The notes: generated by a model from the sequence alone, not told the origin. DNA of 64,000 nt from an uncultured Ruminococcus sp. (GCA_934435205.1 CAKSAK010000006.1:1-64000), one strand, 5' to 3'; positions 1 to 7,454 are shown, counted from the stretch's first letter. Program-made: numbers and translations.

Positions 1-1
1 T

Positions 2-77
2 GCGGATTTAGCTCATCTGGTAGAGCGCCACCTTGCCAAGGTGGAGGTAGCGAGTTCGAGCCTCGTAATCCGCTCCA
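2..77 (+). tRNA. tRNA-Gly (anticodon GCC)
   Basis: A full cloverleaf can be folded by eye. The acceptor stem GCGGATT (2-8) pairs with AATCCGC, and the anticodon stem CCACC/GGTGG encloses the loop TTGCCAA, giving anticodon GCC. The D-loop has the usual GG, the T-loop is TTCGAGC, and CCA is encoded (75-77). This is an ordinary elongator glycine tRNA and the reference for the aberrant copy that follows. Confidence 0.97.
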
Positions 78-81
78 CAAA

Positions 82-116
82 AAGTCCTTACGACGAGTAA
101 GGACTTCATATTTTTT
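82..116 (+). terminator. Rho-independent terminator after tRNA-Gly(GCC)
   Basis: The inverted repeat AAGTCCTTA (82-90) / TAAGGACTT (98-106) is followed by a six-T run at 111-116. It lies directly between the two glycine tRNAs. Confidence 0.75.
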
Positions 117-191
117 GCGGGTTTATTTCAATTACCAGAATACTTTTCTTCCTGAAAGGAGATGGAGGTGCGATCCCTCTGACCCGCTCCA
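117..191 (+). tRNA. Aberrant tRNA-Gly (anticodon UCC), possibly non-proteinogenic
   Basis: This 75-nt sequence folds as a tRNA. The acceptor stem GCGGGTT (117-123) pairs with GACCCGC (181-187), and TCCA follows at 188-191. The anticodon stem CTTTT (143-147) / AAAGG (155-159) encloses the loop CTTCCTG, giving anticodon UCC. The T-stem is GGAGG (164-168) / CCTCT (176-180). The D-loop (130-137, AATTACCA) has lost the universal G18-G19, the first D-stem pair is T-T, and the T-loop reads TGCGATC, so U55 is G. The D-loop/T-loop contact needed for normal elbow packing is therefore absent on both sides while all stems are kept. Staphylococcal glycine tRNAs dedicated to cell-wall synthesis have the UCC anticodon, no G18-G19 and GUGC in place of GTPsiC, which is the pattern here. 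A decaying pseudo-tRNA is the alternative. Confidence 0.75.
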
Positions 192-195
192 GCAA

Positions 196-224
196 CGCCT
201 TGCTTTTTAGCAGGGCGATTTTTT
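196..224 (+). terminator. Rho-independent terminator after aberrant tRNA-Gly
   Basis: A 9-bp stem CGCCTTGCT (196-204) / AGCAGGGCG (209-217, one wobble) has a TTTT loop and is followed by a T-run to 224. Confidence 0.85.
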
Positions 225-322
225 ATGCTGTTTTGTGGGCGTGGATAGGGCAGTGATAAGGTGAAAAAGATGCGAAAAAGTGCGTAGATAGGCGGCTTGA
301 TTGACAGTCCAGCCCAATTTTA

Positions 323-351
323 TTGACATTTTCAAAGCCTTGGGCTATAAT
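323..351 (+). promoter_or_regulatory. Sigma-A type promoter of the XRE membrane regulator
   Basis: Consensus TTGACA (323-328), a 17-bp spacer and consensus TATAAT (346-351) lie 45 bp upstream of the start codon at 396. Confidence 0.85.
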
Positions 352-395
352 GTTGACCATAGAGAGCGCACTCTGAATTTTGCTGAAAGGCGACG

Positions 396-1415
396 ATGAA
401 AATGGAAGATAAATCTACACTGGGGAAATTTATTCAGACAAAAAGAAAAGAGCTTGGCTTGTCACAGAAAGAGCTTGCAAAGGCGCTTTATGTGACGGAA
501 TCGGCGGTGTCAAAGTGGGAGCGTGGGATATCTTATCCTGACATAACCATGATATCAGGCATATGCGAGGTCTTGCACATTTCTGAGCACGAGCTTTGCA
601 TTGCAAGCGAGGACCGCCAGCAGAGGGAAGCTGAGTTTATGGTGCGGAGCTATAAAAGCTTTGTTCGGGGGTACACTATCATAACCGGAATTGGCTATCT
701 TGCGGCGATAATACCGAGCTTTATTTATAATGTGGCTCATGGCGGTATAGGCTGGTTCATGGTGCTTATCACGTCGCTTATGCTGACGTTTTCTATTATA
801 AATGTGCCTGTGCTTGTGAGGGAGAACAGGGCGCTTTGGACGCTTTGTGCTTCAACAGTTTCGCTTATGCTTCTTTTCGCCGCAGGGTGTGTTTATTCAC
901 ACGGGGATTGGTTTGCTATGGCGGTGCTTGGAACGCTCCTTGGGGAGGCTATCGTTTTCCTGCCTTTTGTACTGAGGAGTGATGTGTTTGAAAAGTATGC
1001 AGGCAACTGCAAGGGGCTTGTGTGCATGGCGGTGGATTCGGTACTGACTTTTGCCTGCGTTGTTTTTGGTACGCTGAAATATGGTGACGTGGTAGACCTT
1101 CGTGACGGCATGCTTGCAACGGCAGCTTGTGTGGCATTGGTGTGGGCTGTGTTCCTTATTATAAGGTATCTAAAGGTGAACGGCTTTTTCAAAGGTGCAC
1201 TTTGCTTTGCGGCATCTGTGGTATGGGTAGCGACAATGACTGTGCTGAGCGATGCGTGGAATGGTATGAAACTGTCTGAGATAGTTTCTCTGAAAGGTGC
1301 TGATAACAGCCGCTATGATGTTATAGTCTGCCTTTGTCTGGCAGGAGTTGCGGCGGTGCTTGCTATTGCAGGGGTTGTGTTTAAGCTTGTGAGGAAAAAA
1401 TTGCAGGATAGATAA
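396..1415 (+). CDS. XRE-family helix-turn-helix protein with C-terminal membrane domain
   Basis: 339 aa. Residues ~10-68 are a Cro/CI-type HTH (SQKELAKALYVTESAVSKWE is the recognition region), a DNA-binding domain that usually represses or activates nearby genes. The remainder, from ~90, is a run of about eight hydrophobic segments ending in a basic tail (KLVRKKLQDR), so the protein is probably a membrane-tethered regulator. GAAAGG (385-390) is 5 bp from the ATG at 396; an in-frame ATG at 402 is the alternative start. It stands alone between its own consensus promoter and the terminator at 1518. HTH-plus-membrane proteins of this layout are common in Clostridia and their signal is generally unknown, so no target can be assigned. 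Confidence 0.85.
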   Translation: MKMEDKSTLGKFIQTKRKELGLSQKELAKALYVTESAVSKWERGISYPDITMISGICEVLHISEHELCIASEDRQQREAEFMVRSYKSFVRGYTIITGIGYLAAIIPSFIYNVAHGGIGWFMVLITSLMLTFSIINVPVLVRENRALWTLCASTVSLMLLFAAGCVYSHGDWFAMAVLGTLLGEAIVFLPFVLRSDVFEKYAGNCKGLVCMAVDSVLTFACVVFGTLKYGDVVDLRDGMLATAACVALVWAVFLIIRYLKVNGFFKGALCFAASVVWVATMTVLSDAWNGMKLSEIVSLKGADNSRYDVIVCLCLAGVAAVLAIAGVVFKLVRKKLQDR

Positions 1416-1517
1416 GTATGATAGAATGAAAGGGATACAAAACGGATAGGGATATTTTGTAGGGGAGGTTGCCCCGACGTCCCGAAATTGGGCGTTGGTT
1501 ATTTGGTTGTTGATGAA

Positions 1518-1556
1518 TACCGCACTTGGGTGAAAGCTCGGGTGCGGTATTTTTAT
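1518..1556 (+). terminator. Rho-independent terminator
   Basis: TACCGCAC (1518-1525) pairs with GTGCGGTA (1542-1549), followed by TTTTTATTTT. It lies 100 bp after the XRE gene. Confidence 0.8.
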
Positions 1557-1683
1557 TTTGCTGTGAATATTTTACCCGTATATGTCAAAAATAATGCCAG
1601 AGGACTTATGCCGCCGATAGCATAAGACTGCCGTGGGCGCAACAGTGGCTGCGGAAATCATATCGGAGAAAGGTTTTGTGTGT

Positions 1684-2352
1684 ATGAAAAAATTCAGTAT
1701 CAGAAATTCACACGCAGGCAAGGCTCTGGGAGCGAAGGGTGTTTACATCACACTTGCGGCGTGTCTGCTGGCTCTTGGCGGTGCGGGTATAGCTGCATAT
1801 AACAAGGCTATGGAGGATATCACTGACAATCTGACTATCTCAAGCGTTGACAGCACTGCACCGAAGCAGGTTGACAACAAGAAAGATGATGTTAAAAAGG
1901 ACGAAAGCTCCAAGGCGGAAGTCGATATCCAAACTCAACCTAACGTTATGCCTGTGAACGGAGAGATATTAGAGCCGTTTTCTAATGGCGAGCTTGTGAA
2001 GTCGGAAACTCTCGGTTACTGGAAGACCCATGACGGCGTTGATATCAAGGCTGACCTTGCTGAGCCTGTTAAGGCGATGAACAAGGGCACTGTCACAAAG
2101 ATATGGGAAGACGCTTTGTGGGGCAACTGCATCACTATCGACCATGGAAACGGCATTGTAGGGCATTATTACAATCTGTCAAAGGAAATGTCCGTCAAGG
2201 AGGGCGACGAGGTGAATGCAGGGGAGGTCATAGGCGCTGTGGGTGACACTGCTCAGGCGGAAGTTGCAGAGCTTTCTCATCTGCACTTTGGCTTGAAAAA
2301 GAACGGTCAGTGGATAGACCCTATCGAGTTTATTGACCCTGCGGACAAATAA
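1684..2352 (+). CDS. Membrane-anchored M23 (LytM/lysostaphin-like) peptidase-domain protein, SpoIIQ-like
   Basis: About 222 aa from ATG 1684, chosen because GGAGAAAGG (1665-1673) sits 10 bp upstream; a GTG at 1633 in the same frame has no such site. One transmembrane helix (~19-38) is followed by a charged linker (~40-88) and a C-terminal M23 domain (~90-218) with the metal-binding motif HDGVD (KTHDGVDIKA) and the terminal HLHFG, so the zinc site looks complete. M23 enzymes cut peptide cross-links in peptidoglycan. This layout of short cytoplasmic tail, one helix and extracytoplasmic LytM domain is that of SpoIIQ, which links forespore and mother-cell membranes during engulfment. gerA genes elsewhere in the window fit a spore former. 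SpoIIQ identity is an inference; a vegetative wall hydrolase is possible. Confidence 0.82.
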   Translation: MKKFSIRNSHAGKALGAKGVYITLAACLLALGGAGIAAYNKAMEDITDNLTISSVDSTAPKQVDNKKDDVKKDESSKAEVDIQTQPNVMPVNGEILEPFSNGELVKSETLGYWKTHDGVDIKADLAEPVKAMNKGTVTKIWEDALWGNCITIDHGNGIVGHYYNLSKEMSVKEGDEVNAGEVIGAVGDTAQAEVAELSHLHFGLKKNGQWIDPIEFIDPADK

Positions 2353-2411
2353 GCTTTCTTCATTTTGGTGCTTTGTAATACAAAGTGCTGATGTTATAAT
2401 CCCCCATATAA

Positions 2412-2441
2412 CGCCGCATCTGAAAATTTTCGGGTGCGGCG
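2412..2441. repeat. 30-bp inverted repeat (hairpin) downstream of the M23 gene
   Basis: CGCCGCATCTGAAAA is followed directly by TTTTCGGGTGCGGCG, a 15-bp stem with two wobble pairs. No T-run follows on the plus strand, so it may act as a transcript stabiliser or weak terminator after the M23 gene. Confidence 0.55.
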
Positions 2442-2607
2442 ATACATATGTATTGCAGAATAGAGAGAATTGTGCTATAATTATACTTTAAGGCAATATT
2501 GCTGATGTTTTTACACAGAACATAGAGTGGTGGGACGCCGAGGGCGTCGTTCCCTACGGTCTGTTTATATTGTGTGGATAATGTATAAATTATTGTGAGG
2601 TATAATA

Positions 2608-3834
2608 ATGAAAAGCAAAAGAATCTATCCTGCGTTCACTATATCGAAAAAAGGGGAAATGTCCCTGAAAAACGGTCACCCATGGGTGTATTGTGACGAA
2701 TTGAGAAACGAGCCTGAGGGCTTGAAAAACGGCGAGCTTTGCGATGTTTTCTCTGAAAAAGGCTCTTATCTTGGAACGGGTTTTCTCAGCCTTAACAGCA
2801 AGATAAGGATAAGGATCTTATCTGACAACGCAAATGAAAATTTCTCGGAAAACTTTTTCCGCAGACGTATCCGCTATGCTATAGATTACAGAAAAACTGT
2901 TATGGGGGACGATTTTTCGGCTTGCAGGCTAATTTTTGGCGAGGCTGACGGCATGCCAGGGCTGACTATCGACAAGTATGGAGATATACTTGTTTCGCAG
3001 GTGCTTTCCTACGGCATGGATATGATAAAGGATATGATATTCAGGCTTCTTGTTGAAGAGCTTGAAAAGGACGGAGTTAAAGTTTCGGGCATAATGGAGC
3101 GTAACGATGTCGCTATCAGAAAGTTGGAGGGCTTGGAGCAGTACAAAGGCTGGTATATGGCTGAATTTCTCCCTGAGCCACCGTCAAATATCACTGAGAT
3201 AACGGAGAACGGTATACGCTATGAGGTCGATGTTGAGAATGGTCAGAAAACAGGATTTTTCCTTGACCAGAAATATAACCGTCTTGCGGTGTCGAAGATA
3301 GCGAAGGGTAAGAAAGTCCTTGACTGCTTTACTCACACAGGATCGTTTGCACTCAATGCGGCAATGGGCGGTGCAAGGCACGTTACGGCGGTGGACGTTT
3401 CACAGTTCGCTGTTGATACGGCCAGGGAGAATGCTGAGAGAAACGGTTTGACGGACAGAATGGATTTTCTTTGTGCAGACGTTTTCGACCTGCTCCCGAA
3501 GCTTCTTGAGGAAAAGGCTGATTATGACATGATAATCCTCGACCCGCCTGCTTTCACAAAGAGCAGAAAGACAGTTGGGAGCGCTGAGAGGGGATACAAG
3601 GAGATAAACTACAGGGCAATGAGACTTCTGCCCAGGGGCGGATATCTTGCTACCTGCTCATGCTCGCATTTTATGGAGAACAGGCTGTTTGTGAAAATGG
3701 TCATGAGTGCCGCAAAGGACGCAGGCGTTCAGCTAAAGCTTATCGAAGCAAGACAGCAGGCCCCTGACCACCCGATACTTCTCAATGTGCCTGAAACGGA
3801 TTATCTGAAATTTTATCTTTTTCAGGTGGTTTAG
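2608..3834 (+). CDS. Class I SAM-dependent 23S rRNA methyltransferase, RlmI-like (PUA plus methyltransferase)
   Basis: 408 aa, the usual length of the RlmI/RlmK-type family that makes 5-methylcytosine in 23S rRNA. The N-terminal ~75 residues form the RNA-binding PUA domain (GHPWVY at ~23). The SAM-binding loop is VLDCFTHTGSF (237-247), motif IV is DPPAFTKSR (312-320), and a catalytic cysteine pair lies in TCSCSH (349-354). TGAGGT (2595-2600) precedes the ATG. The gene stops 3 bp before the first promoter of the small-RNA array, so the terminator of that first RNA (3972-4003) probably also ends this transcript. The exact target base cannot be read from sequence. Confidence 0.9.
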   Translation: MKSKRIYPAFTISKKGEMSLKNGHPWVYCDELRNEPEGLKNGELCDVFSEKGSYLGTGFLSLNSKIRIRILSDNANENFSENFFRRRIRYAIDYRKTVMGDDFSACRLIFGEADGMPGLTIDKYGDILVSQVLSYGMDMIKDMIFRLLVEELEKDGVKVSGIMERNDVAIRKLEGLEQYKGWYMAEFLPEPPSNITEITENGIRYEVDVENGQKTGFFLDQKYNRLAVSKIAKGKKVLDCFTHTGSFALNAAMGGARHVTAVDVSQFAVDTARENAERNGLTDRMDFLCADVFDLLPKLLEEKADYDMIILDPPAFTKSRKTVGSAERGYKEINYRAMRLLPRGGYLATCSCSHFMENRLFVKMVMSAAKDAGVQLKLIEARQQAPDHPILLNVPETDYLKFYLFQVV

Positions 3835-3837
3835 GTG

Positions 3838-3866
3838 TTGACAAATGCTTGCGTATATGTTATAAT
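3838..3866 (+). promoter_or_regulatory. Promoter of small RNA copy 1
   Basis: TTGACA 3838-3843, 17-bp spacer, TATAAT 3861-3866. The predicted start is about 3873. Confidence 0.88.
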
Positions 3867-3872
3867 ATAGTT

Positions 3873-4003
3873 GTCGAAAGACCTGATATATCACAGTTTG
3901 TCTGCTGTGTTCGGACATAAGTCACAGATATCTTGGGTATCTTGGCTTCCAGCCGACGAAATAGACTTTTCAGCCCTGCTGTTTTTCAGCGGGGCTTTTT
4001 TTA
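3873..4003 (+). ncRNA. Structured small RNA, tandem copy 1
   Basis: Predicted transcript of about 130 nt. The 5' end (TGTCG 3872-3876) can pair with CGACG (3954-3958). Hairpin CACAG (3892-3896) / CTGTG (3905-3909) has an 8-nt loop containing GTCT (3900-3903), which could pair with the AGAC of AATAGAC (3960-3966) as a pseudoknot. Compared with copies 2-4 the hairpin arms differ in sequence but still pair, which argues for selection on RNA structure. I do not recognise the family. Confidence 0.75.
3972..4003 (+). terminator. Terminator of small RNA copy 1
   Basis: AGCCCTGCT (3972-3980) pairs with AGCGGGGCT (one wobble), followed by a run of T. It probably also serves the upstream methyltransferase gene. 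Confidence 0.88.
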
Positions 4004-4018
4004 TTTTGCATTTTGCTA

Positions 4019-4047
4019 TTGACAAATGCTTGCGGATATGGTATGAT
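4019..4047 (+). promoter_or_regulatory. Promoter of small RNA copy 2
   Basis: TTGACA 4019-4024, 17-bp spacer, TATGAT 4042-4047. Confidence 0.85.
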
Positions 4048-4053
4048 ATAGGT

Positions 4054-4227
4054 GGCTTAGAAATAAGCGTGGCGCACCCCGTTCAGCGCATTATAAATGT
4101 ACGGCTTGTGATATATTGCCGTTTGTCTGCGGTATCGGACATAAGTAGGTATTTTCTGCAGAGGCAGCTGCTTCCACCGACAAAATAGACGTTCAGCCCT
4201 GTTGTTTTTCAGCAGGGCTTTTTATTT
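4054..4227 (+). ncRNA. Structured small RNA, tandem copy 2
   Basis: Predicted transcript of about 170 nt, longer than copies 1 and 4 because of an extra 5' segment with a GCTTA-GAAA-TAAGC hairpin. GGTGG (4051-4055) can pair with CCACC (4174-4178), replacing the TGTCG/CGAC pairing of copies 1 and 4, although the usual -10 to +1 distance would leave only part of the 5' arm in the transcript. Hairpin TGCCG (4117-4121) / CGGTA (4130-4134) has loop GTCT at 4125-4128, and AATAGAC is at 4184-4190. Confidence 0.75.
4195..4227 (+). terminator. Terminator of small RNA copy 2
   Basis: AGCCCTGTTG and CAGCAGGGCT form the stem around a TTTTT loop, followed by TTTTATTTT. Confidence 0.85.
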
Positions 4228-4239
4228 TGCATTTTGCTA

Positions 4240-4268
4240 TTGACAAATGCTTGCGGATATGGTATGAT
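4240..4268 (+). promoter_or_regulatory. Promoter of small RNA copy 3
   Basis: TTGACA 4240-4245, 17-bp spacer, TATGAT 4263-4268. Confidence 0.85.
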
Positions 4269-4274
4269 ATAGGT

Positions 4275-4449
4275 GGATTAGAAATAAGCGTGGCGCACCC
4301 CGTTCAGCGCACTATAAATGTACGGCATATCATATATTGCCGTTTGTCTGCGGTATCGGACATAAGTAGGTATTTTCTGCAGAGGCAGCTGCTTCCACCG
4401 ACAAAATAGACGTTTCAGCCCTGTTGTTTTTCAGCAGGGCTTTTTATTT
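4275..4449 (+). ncRNA. Structured small RNA, tandem copy 3
   Basis: Nearly identical to copy 2 with a few substitutions. The ACGGCATATC stretch after 4321 differs from ACGGCTTGTG in copy 2. GGTGG (4272-4276) and CCACC (4395-4399) can pair. The hairpin is TGCCG (4338-4342) / CGGTA (4351-4355) with GTCT at 4346-4349, and AATAGAC lies at 4405-4411. Recent duplication of copy 2 is the simplest origin. Confidence 0.75.
4417..4449 (+). terminator. Terminator of small RNA copy 3
   Basis: Same stem as copy 2 (AGCCCTGTTG / CAGCAGGGCT) followed by a T-run at 4441-4449. Confidence 0.85.
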
Positions 4450-4461
4450 TGCATCTTGGTG

Positions 4462-4490
4462 TTGACAAATGCAGGCGGATATGCTATAAT
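4462..4490 (+). promoter_or_regulatory. Promoter of small RNA copy 4
   Basis: TTGACA 4462-4467, 17-bp spacer, TATAAT 4485-4490. Confidence 0.88.
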
Positions 4491-4496
4491 ATACTT

Positions 4497-4630
4497 GTCG
4501 AAAGACCCAATATATTTCAGCGAGTCTGCTGAGTTCGGACATAAGTAGCTTATTTTTCCGCAGTAATGCGGCTGCTTCCAGCCGACAGAATAGACATTTT
4601 AGCCCTGCTGTTTTTCAGCGGGGCTTTTTT
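4497..4630 (+). ncRNA. Structured small RNA, tandem copy 4
   Basis: Predicted transcript of about 134 nt that resembles copy 1 at the 5' end (GTCGAAAGACC). TGTCG (4496-4500) pairs with CGACA (4583-4587). Hairpin TCAGC (4517-4521) / GCTGA (4528-4532) carries loop GAGTCT, with GTCT at 4524-4527 facing AATAGAC (4589-4595). Its arms differ from those of copies 1-3 but remain complementary. Confidence 0.75.
4601..4630 (+). terminator. Terminator of small RNA copy 4
   Basis: AGCCCTGCTG / CAGCGGGGCT stem with TTTTT loop and a six-T run. It separates the array from the ppdK promoter. Confidence 0.88.
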
Positions 4631-4739
4631 ATGTGCCGATGCTCAAAAACTGTCATATTGCACATAAATGATGAGCAAATATTGTATAAGATTTTATGTA
4701 TAAAAGTGAGAAAAACCTATGGTAATTTGACTTTAAATC

Positions 4740-4748
4740 TGTTATAAT
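4740..4748 (+). promoter_or_regulatory. Extended -10 promoter of ppdK
   Basis: TGTTATAAT (4740-4748) is a consensus extended -10 element (TGnTATAAT). The only TTGACT nearby (4727-4732) is too close to act as a normal -35. About 75 nt of leader precede the start codon. Confidence 0.65.
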
Positions 4749-4826
4749 ATATATGTAACCGTGGGCGACGGGATAATTGTGTCCGCACGCTTCGGAATTC
4801 AAAAAATTTTTGGAGGTAAAAAACCA

Positions 4827-7454
4827 ATGGCAAAGAAGTATTGTTATCTTTTCTCTGAGGGTAATGCCAACATGAGAGAGCTTCTCGGCGGTAAGGGTGC
4901 TAACCTTGCTGAGATGACAAATATCGGTCTCCCTGTTCCTCAGGGCTTTACGATCACAACGGAAGCTTGTACTCAGTATTATGAGGACAACCGTGAGATC
5001 AATCCTGAGATCATGGCAGAGATCAACGAGTACATTGTAAAGATGGAAGAGATCACAGGCAAGAAGTTCGGTGACAAGGAGAACCCACTCCTCGTTTCTG
5101 TACGTTCAGGTGCTAGAGCATCAATGCCTGGTATGATGGATACAATCCTTAACCTCGGTCTTAACGAAGAAGTTGTTGAGACTATCGCTGCTCAGTCTGG
5201 TAACCCAAGATGGGCTTGGGACTGCTACAGAAGATTCATTCAGATGTATTCTGACGTAGTTATGGAAGTTGGTAAGAAGTATTTTGAAGAGCTTATCGAC
5301 GAAATGAAGGCTAAGAAGGGCGTTAAGCAGGACGTTGAGCTGGACGCTGAGGATCTTAAGGAGCTGGCTAACCAGTTCAAGGCTGAGTACAAGTCTAAGA
5401 TCGGTTCTGACTTCCCAACTGATCCTAAGGAGCAGCTCATGGGCGCTATCAAGGCTGTATTCCGTTCATGGGATAACCCAAGAGCTAACGTATACAGAAG
5501 AGATAACGATATCCCTTATTCATGGGGTACAGCAGTAAACGTTCAGTCCATGGCATTCGGTAACATGGGTGACGACTGCGGTACAGGTGTTGCATTCACA
5601 AGAGACCCAGCTACAGGTGCTAAGGGTCTGTTCGGTGAGTTCCTTACAAACGCACAGGGCGAGGACGTTGTTGCCGGTGTTCGTACACCAATGCACATCT
5701 CTGAAATGGAGCAGAAGTTCCCAGAGGCATTCGCTGAGTTCAACAAGGTTTGTAAGACACTTGAAGATCACTACAGAGATATGCAGGATATGGAGTTCAC
5801 TGTTGAGCACGGTAAGCTCTATATGCTTCAGACAAGAAACGGTAAGAGAACTGCACAGGCTGCTCTTAAGATCGCTTGTGACCTCGTTGATGAGGGCATG
5901 AGAACTGAGGAAGAGGCTGTTGCAATGATCGACCCAAGAAACCTCGATACACTTCTTCACCCACAGTTCGACGCAAAGGCACTCAAGGCTGCTACTCCTA
6001 TGGGCAAGGGTCTTGGCGCTTCTCCAGGAGCTGCTTGCGGTAAGATCGTATTCACAGCTGATGACGCTGAGGCTTGGAACGAGAGAGGCGAGAAGGTCGT
6101 TCTCGTAAGACTTGAGACATCACCTGAGGACATCACAGGTATGAAGGCTTCACAGGGTATCCTTACAGTTAGAGGCGGTATGACATCACACGCTGCCGTT
6201 GTTGCTCGTGGTATGGGTACATGCTGCGTATCTGGCTGCTCAGATATCGTTATGGACGAGGCTAACAAGAAGTTCACACTCGCAGGCAAGGAGTTCCACG
6301 AGGGTGACTACATTTCTATCGACGGTTCTACAGGTAATATCTACGATGGTATTATCCCAACTGTTGACGCTACAATCGCTGGCGAGTTCGGCAGGATCAT
6401 GGGCTGGGCTGACAAGTTCAGAACAATGAAGGTTAGAACAAACGCAGATACTCCTGCTGACGCTAAGAAGGCAAGAGAGCTGGGTGCTGAGGGTATCGGT
6501 CTTTGCCGTACAGAGCACATGTTCTTTGATCCTGAGAGAATCGCTGCATTCAGAGAGATGATCTGCTCAGATACAGTTGAAGAGAGAGAAGCTGCTCTTG
6601 CTAAGATCGAGCCAATGCAGCAGGCTGACTTCGAGGCTCTTTATGAGGCACTTGAGGGTAACCCTGTTACAATCAGATTCCTTGACCCACCACTTCACGA
6701 GTTCGTACCAACAGAAGAGGCTGATATCGAGGCTCTTGCTAAGGCACAGAACAAGTCAGTTGAGACAATCAAGGCAATCATTGCTTCACTTCACGAGTTC
6801 AACCCAATGATGGGTCACCGTGGCTGCCGTCTTGCAGTAACATATCCTGAGATCGCTAAGATGCAGACAAAGGCTGTTATCAAGGCTGCAATCAACGTTA
6901 AGAAGAATCACCCAGACTGGACAGTTAAGCCTGAGATCATGATCCCACTGGTAAATGATATCAAGGAGCTTAAGTATGTTAAGAAGTTCGTTGTTGAGAC
7001 TGCTGACGCTGAGATCAAGGCTGCTGGCTCTGACCTTGAGTACGAGGTTGGTACAATGATCGAGATCCCAAGAGCTGCTCTTACAGCTGACGAGATCGCT
7101 AAGGAAGCTGACTTCTTCTGCTTCGGTACAAACGACCTTACACAGATGACATTCGGTTTCTCAAGAGACGATGCTGGTAAGTTCCTCAACGCTTACTATG
7201 ACGCAAAGATCTACGAGAACGATCCATTTGCTAAGCTCGACCAGAACGGCGTAGGCAAGCTCATGGAAATGGCTCTTGACCTTGGTAAGCCAGTTAATCC
7301 AAAGCTCCACTGCGGTATCTGCGGTGAGCACGGCGGCGACCCAACATCTGTTGAGTTCTGCAACAAGATCGGTCTTGACTATGTATCTTGCTCACCATTC
7401 AGAGTTCCAATTGCTAGACTTGCTGCTGCTCAGGCTGCTATTGCACAGAAATAA
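4827..7454 (+). CDS. ppdK: Pyruvate, phosphate dikinase
   Basis: 875 aa, the family's normal length, from ATG 4827 with TGGAGG (4811-4816) in front; the same frame is open 22 codons further upstream but without such a site. It interconverts pyruvate, ATP and phosphate with PEP, AMP and pyrophosphate in the cytoplasm. In cellulolytic Clostridia it is typically a glycolytic enzyme. Visible are the N-terminal ATP-grasp part (GGKGANLAEM near the start), the phosphohistidine loop GGMTSHAAVVARGMG in the middle, and the C-terminal PEP domain with FGTNDLTQMTFGF and LHCGICGEHGG. Codons are strongly biased, suggesting very high expression. Its last ~10 codons are the insertion site of the neighbouring island. 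The copy here ends AIAQK, whereas the sequence at the island's far end would give AIAQKK. Confidence 0.97.
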   Translation: MAKKYCYLFSEGNANMRELLGGKGANLAEMTNIGLPVPQGFTITTEACTQYYEDNREINPEIMAEINEYIVKMEEITGKKFGDKENPLLVSVRSGARASMPGMMDTILNLGLNEEVVETIAAQSGNPRWAWDCYRRFIQMYSDVVMEVGKKYFEELIDEMKAKKGVKQDVELDAEDLKELANQFKAEYKSKIGSDFPTDPKEQLMGAIKAVFRSWDNPRANVYRRDNDIPYSWGTAVNVQSMAFGNMGDDCGTGVAFTRDPATGAKGLFGEFLTNAQGEDVVAGVRTPMHISEMEQKFPEAFAEFNKVCKTLEDHYRDMQDMEFTVEHGKLYMLQTRNGKRTAQAALKIACDLVDEGMRTEEEAVAMIDPRNLDTLLHPQFDAKALKAATPMGKGLGASPGAACGKIVFTADDAEAWNERGEKVVLVRLETSPEDITGMKASQGILTVRGGMTSHAAVVARGMGTCCVSGCSDIVMDEANKKFTLAGKEFHEGDYISIDGSTGNIYDGIIPTVDATIAGEFGRIMGWADKFRTMKVRTNADTPADAKKARELGAEGIGLCRTEHMFFDPERIAAFREMICSDTVEEREAALAKIEPMQQADFEALYEALEGNPVTIRFLDPPLHEFVPTEEADIEALAKAQNKSVETIKAIIASLHEFNPMMGHRGCRLAVTYPEIAKMQTKAVIKAAINVKKNHPDWTVKPEIMIPLVNDIKELKYVKKFVVETADAEIKAAGSDLEYEVGTMIEIPRAALTADEIAKEADFFCFGTNDLTQMTFGFSRDDAGKFLNAYYDAKIYENDPFAKLDQNGVGKLMEMALDLGKPVNPKLHCGICGEHGGDPTSVEFCNKIGLDYVSCSPFRVPIARLAAAQAAIAQK
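7422..7450 (+). repeat. Left attachment site (attL) of the island, in the ppdK 3' end
   Basis: A 29-bp sequence starting GCTGCTGCTCAGG and ending GCACAGAA recurs at 32805-32833 with a single T/C difference. Here it encodes the last codons of ppdK. Confidence 0.9.

Larger units (their letters stand above)
3838..4632 (+). repeat. Tandem array of four small-RNA transcription units
   Basis: Four head-to-tail copies begin at 3838, 4019, 4240 and 4462. Each has a TTGACA box, a 17-bp spacer, a -10 box, a body, and an AGCCCTG...CAGGGCT-type terminator with a T-run. Copies 2 and 3 are nearly identical. Copies 1 and 4 share a different 5' part. Conserved in all four are a hairpin with GTCT in the loop, TCGGACATAAGT, GCTTCCA and AATAGAC just before the terminator. 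No open reading frame with a ribosome binding site is conserved across the copies. Confidence 0.88.

Noticed and set aside
893..1192. 99-codon open frame on the minus strand inside the XRE membrane protein gene
   Set aside because: It lies fully opposite a well-supported gene, has no ribosome site, and its Thr/Ser-rich sequence is what the complement of this gene would give.
2521..2565. GGGACGCCGAGGGCGTCGTTCC-like segment, with loosely similar bits near 1461 and 48330, as a dispersed repeat family
   Set aside because: The three segments share only short GACGTCCC/GGCGT words that cannot be aligned convincingly by eye.
3871..4409. Open frames of 105 and 60 codons across the small-RNA array
   Set aside because: They overlap promoters and terminators of the RNA units, have no ribosome sites, and are not kept in copies 1 and 4.
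4727..4748. TTGACT as the -35 box of ppdK
   Set aside because: Only 10 bp separate it from TATAAT; the extended -10 element explains the promoter better.
5520..5960. Long minus-strand open frames (up to 146 codons) within ppdK
   Set aside because: They are by-products of the strong codon bias of ppdK; no start signals or protein-like features.
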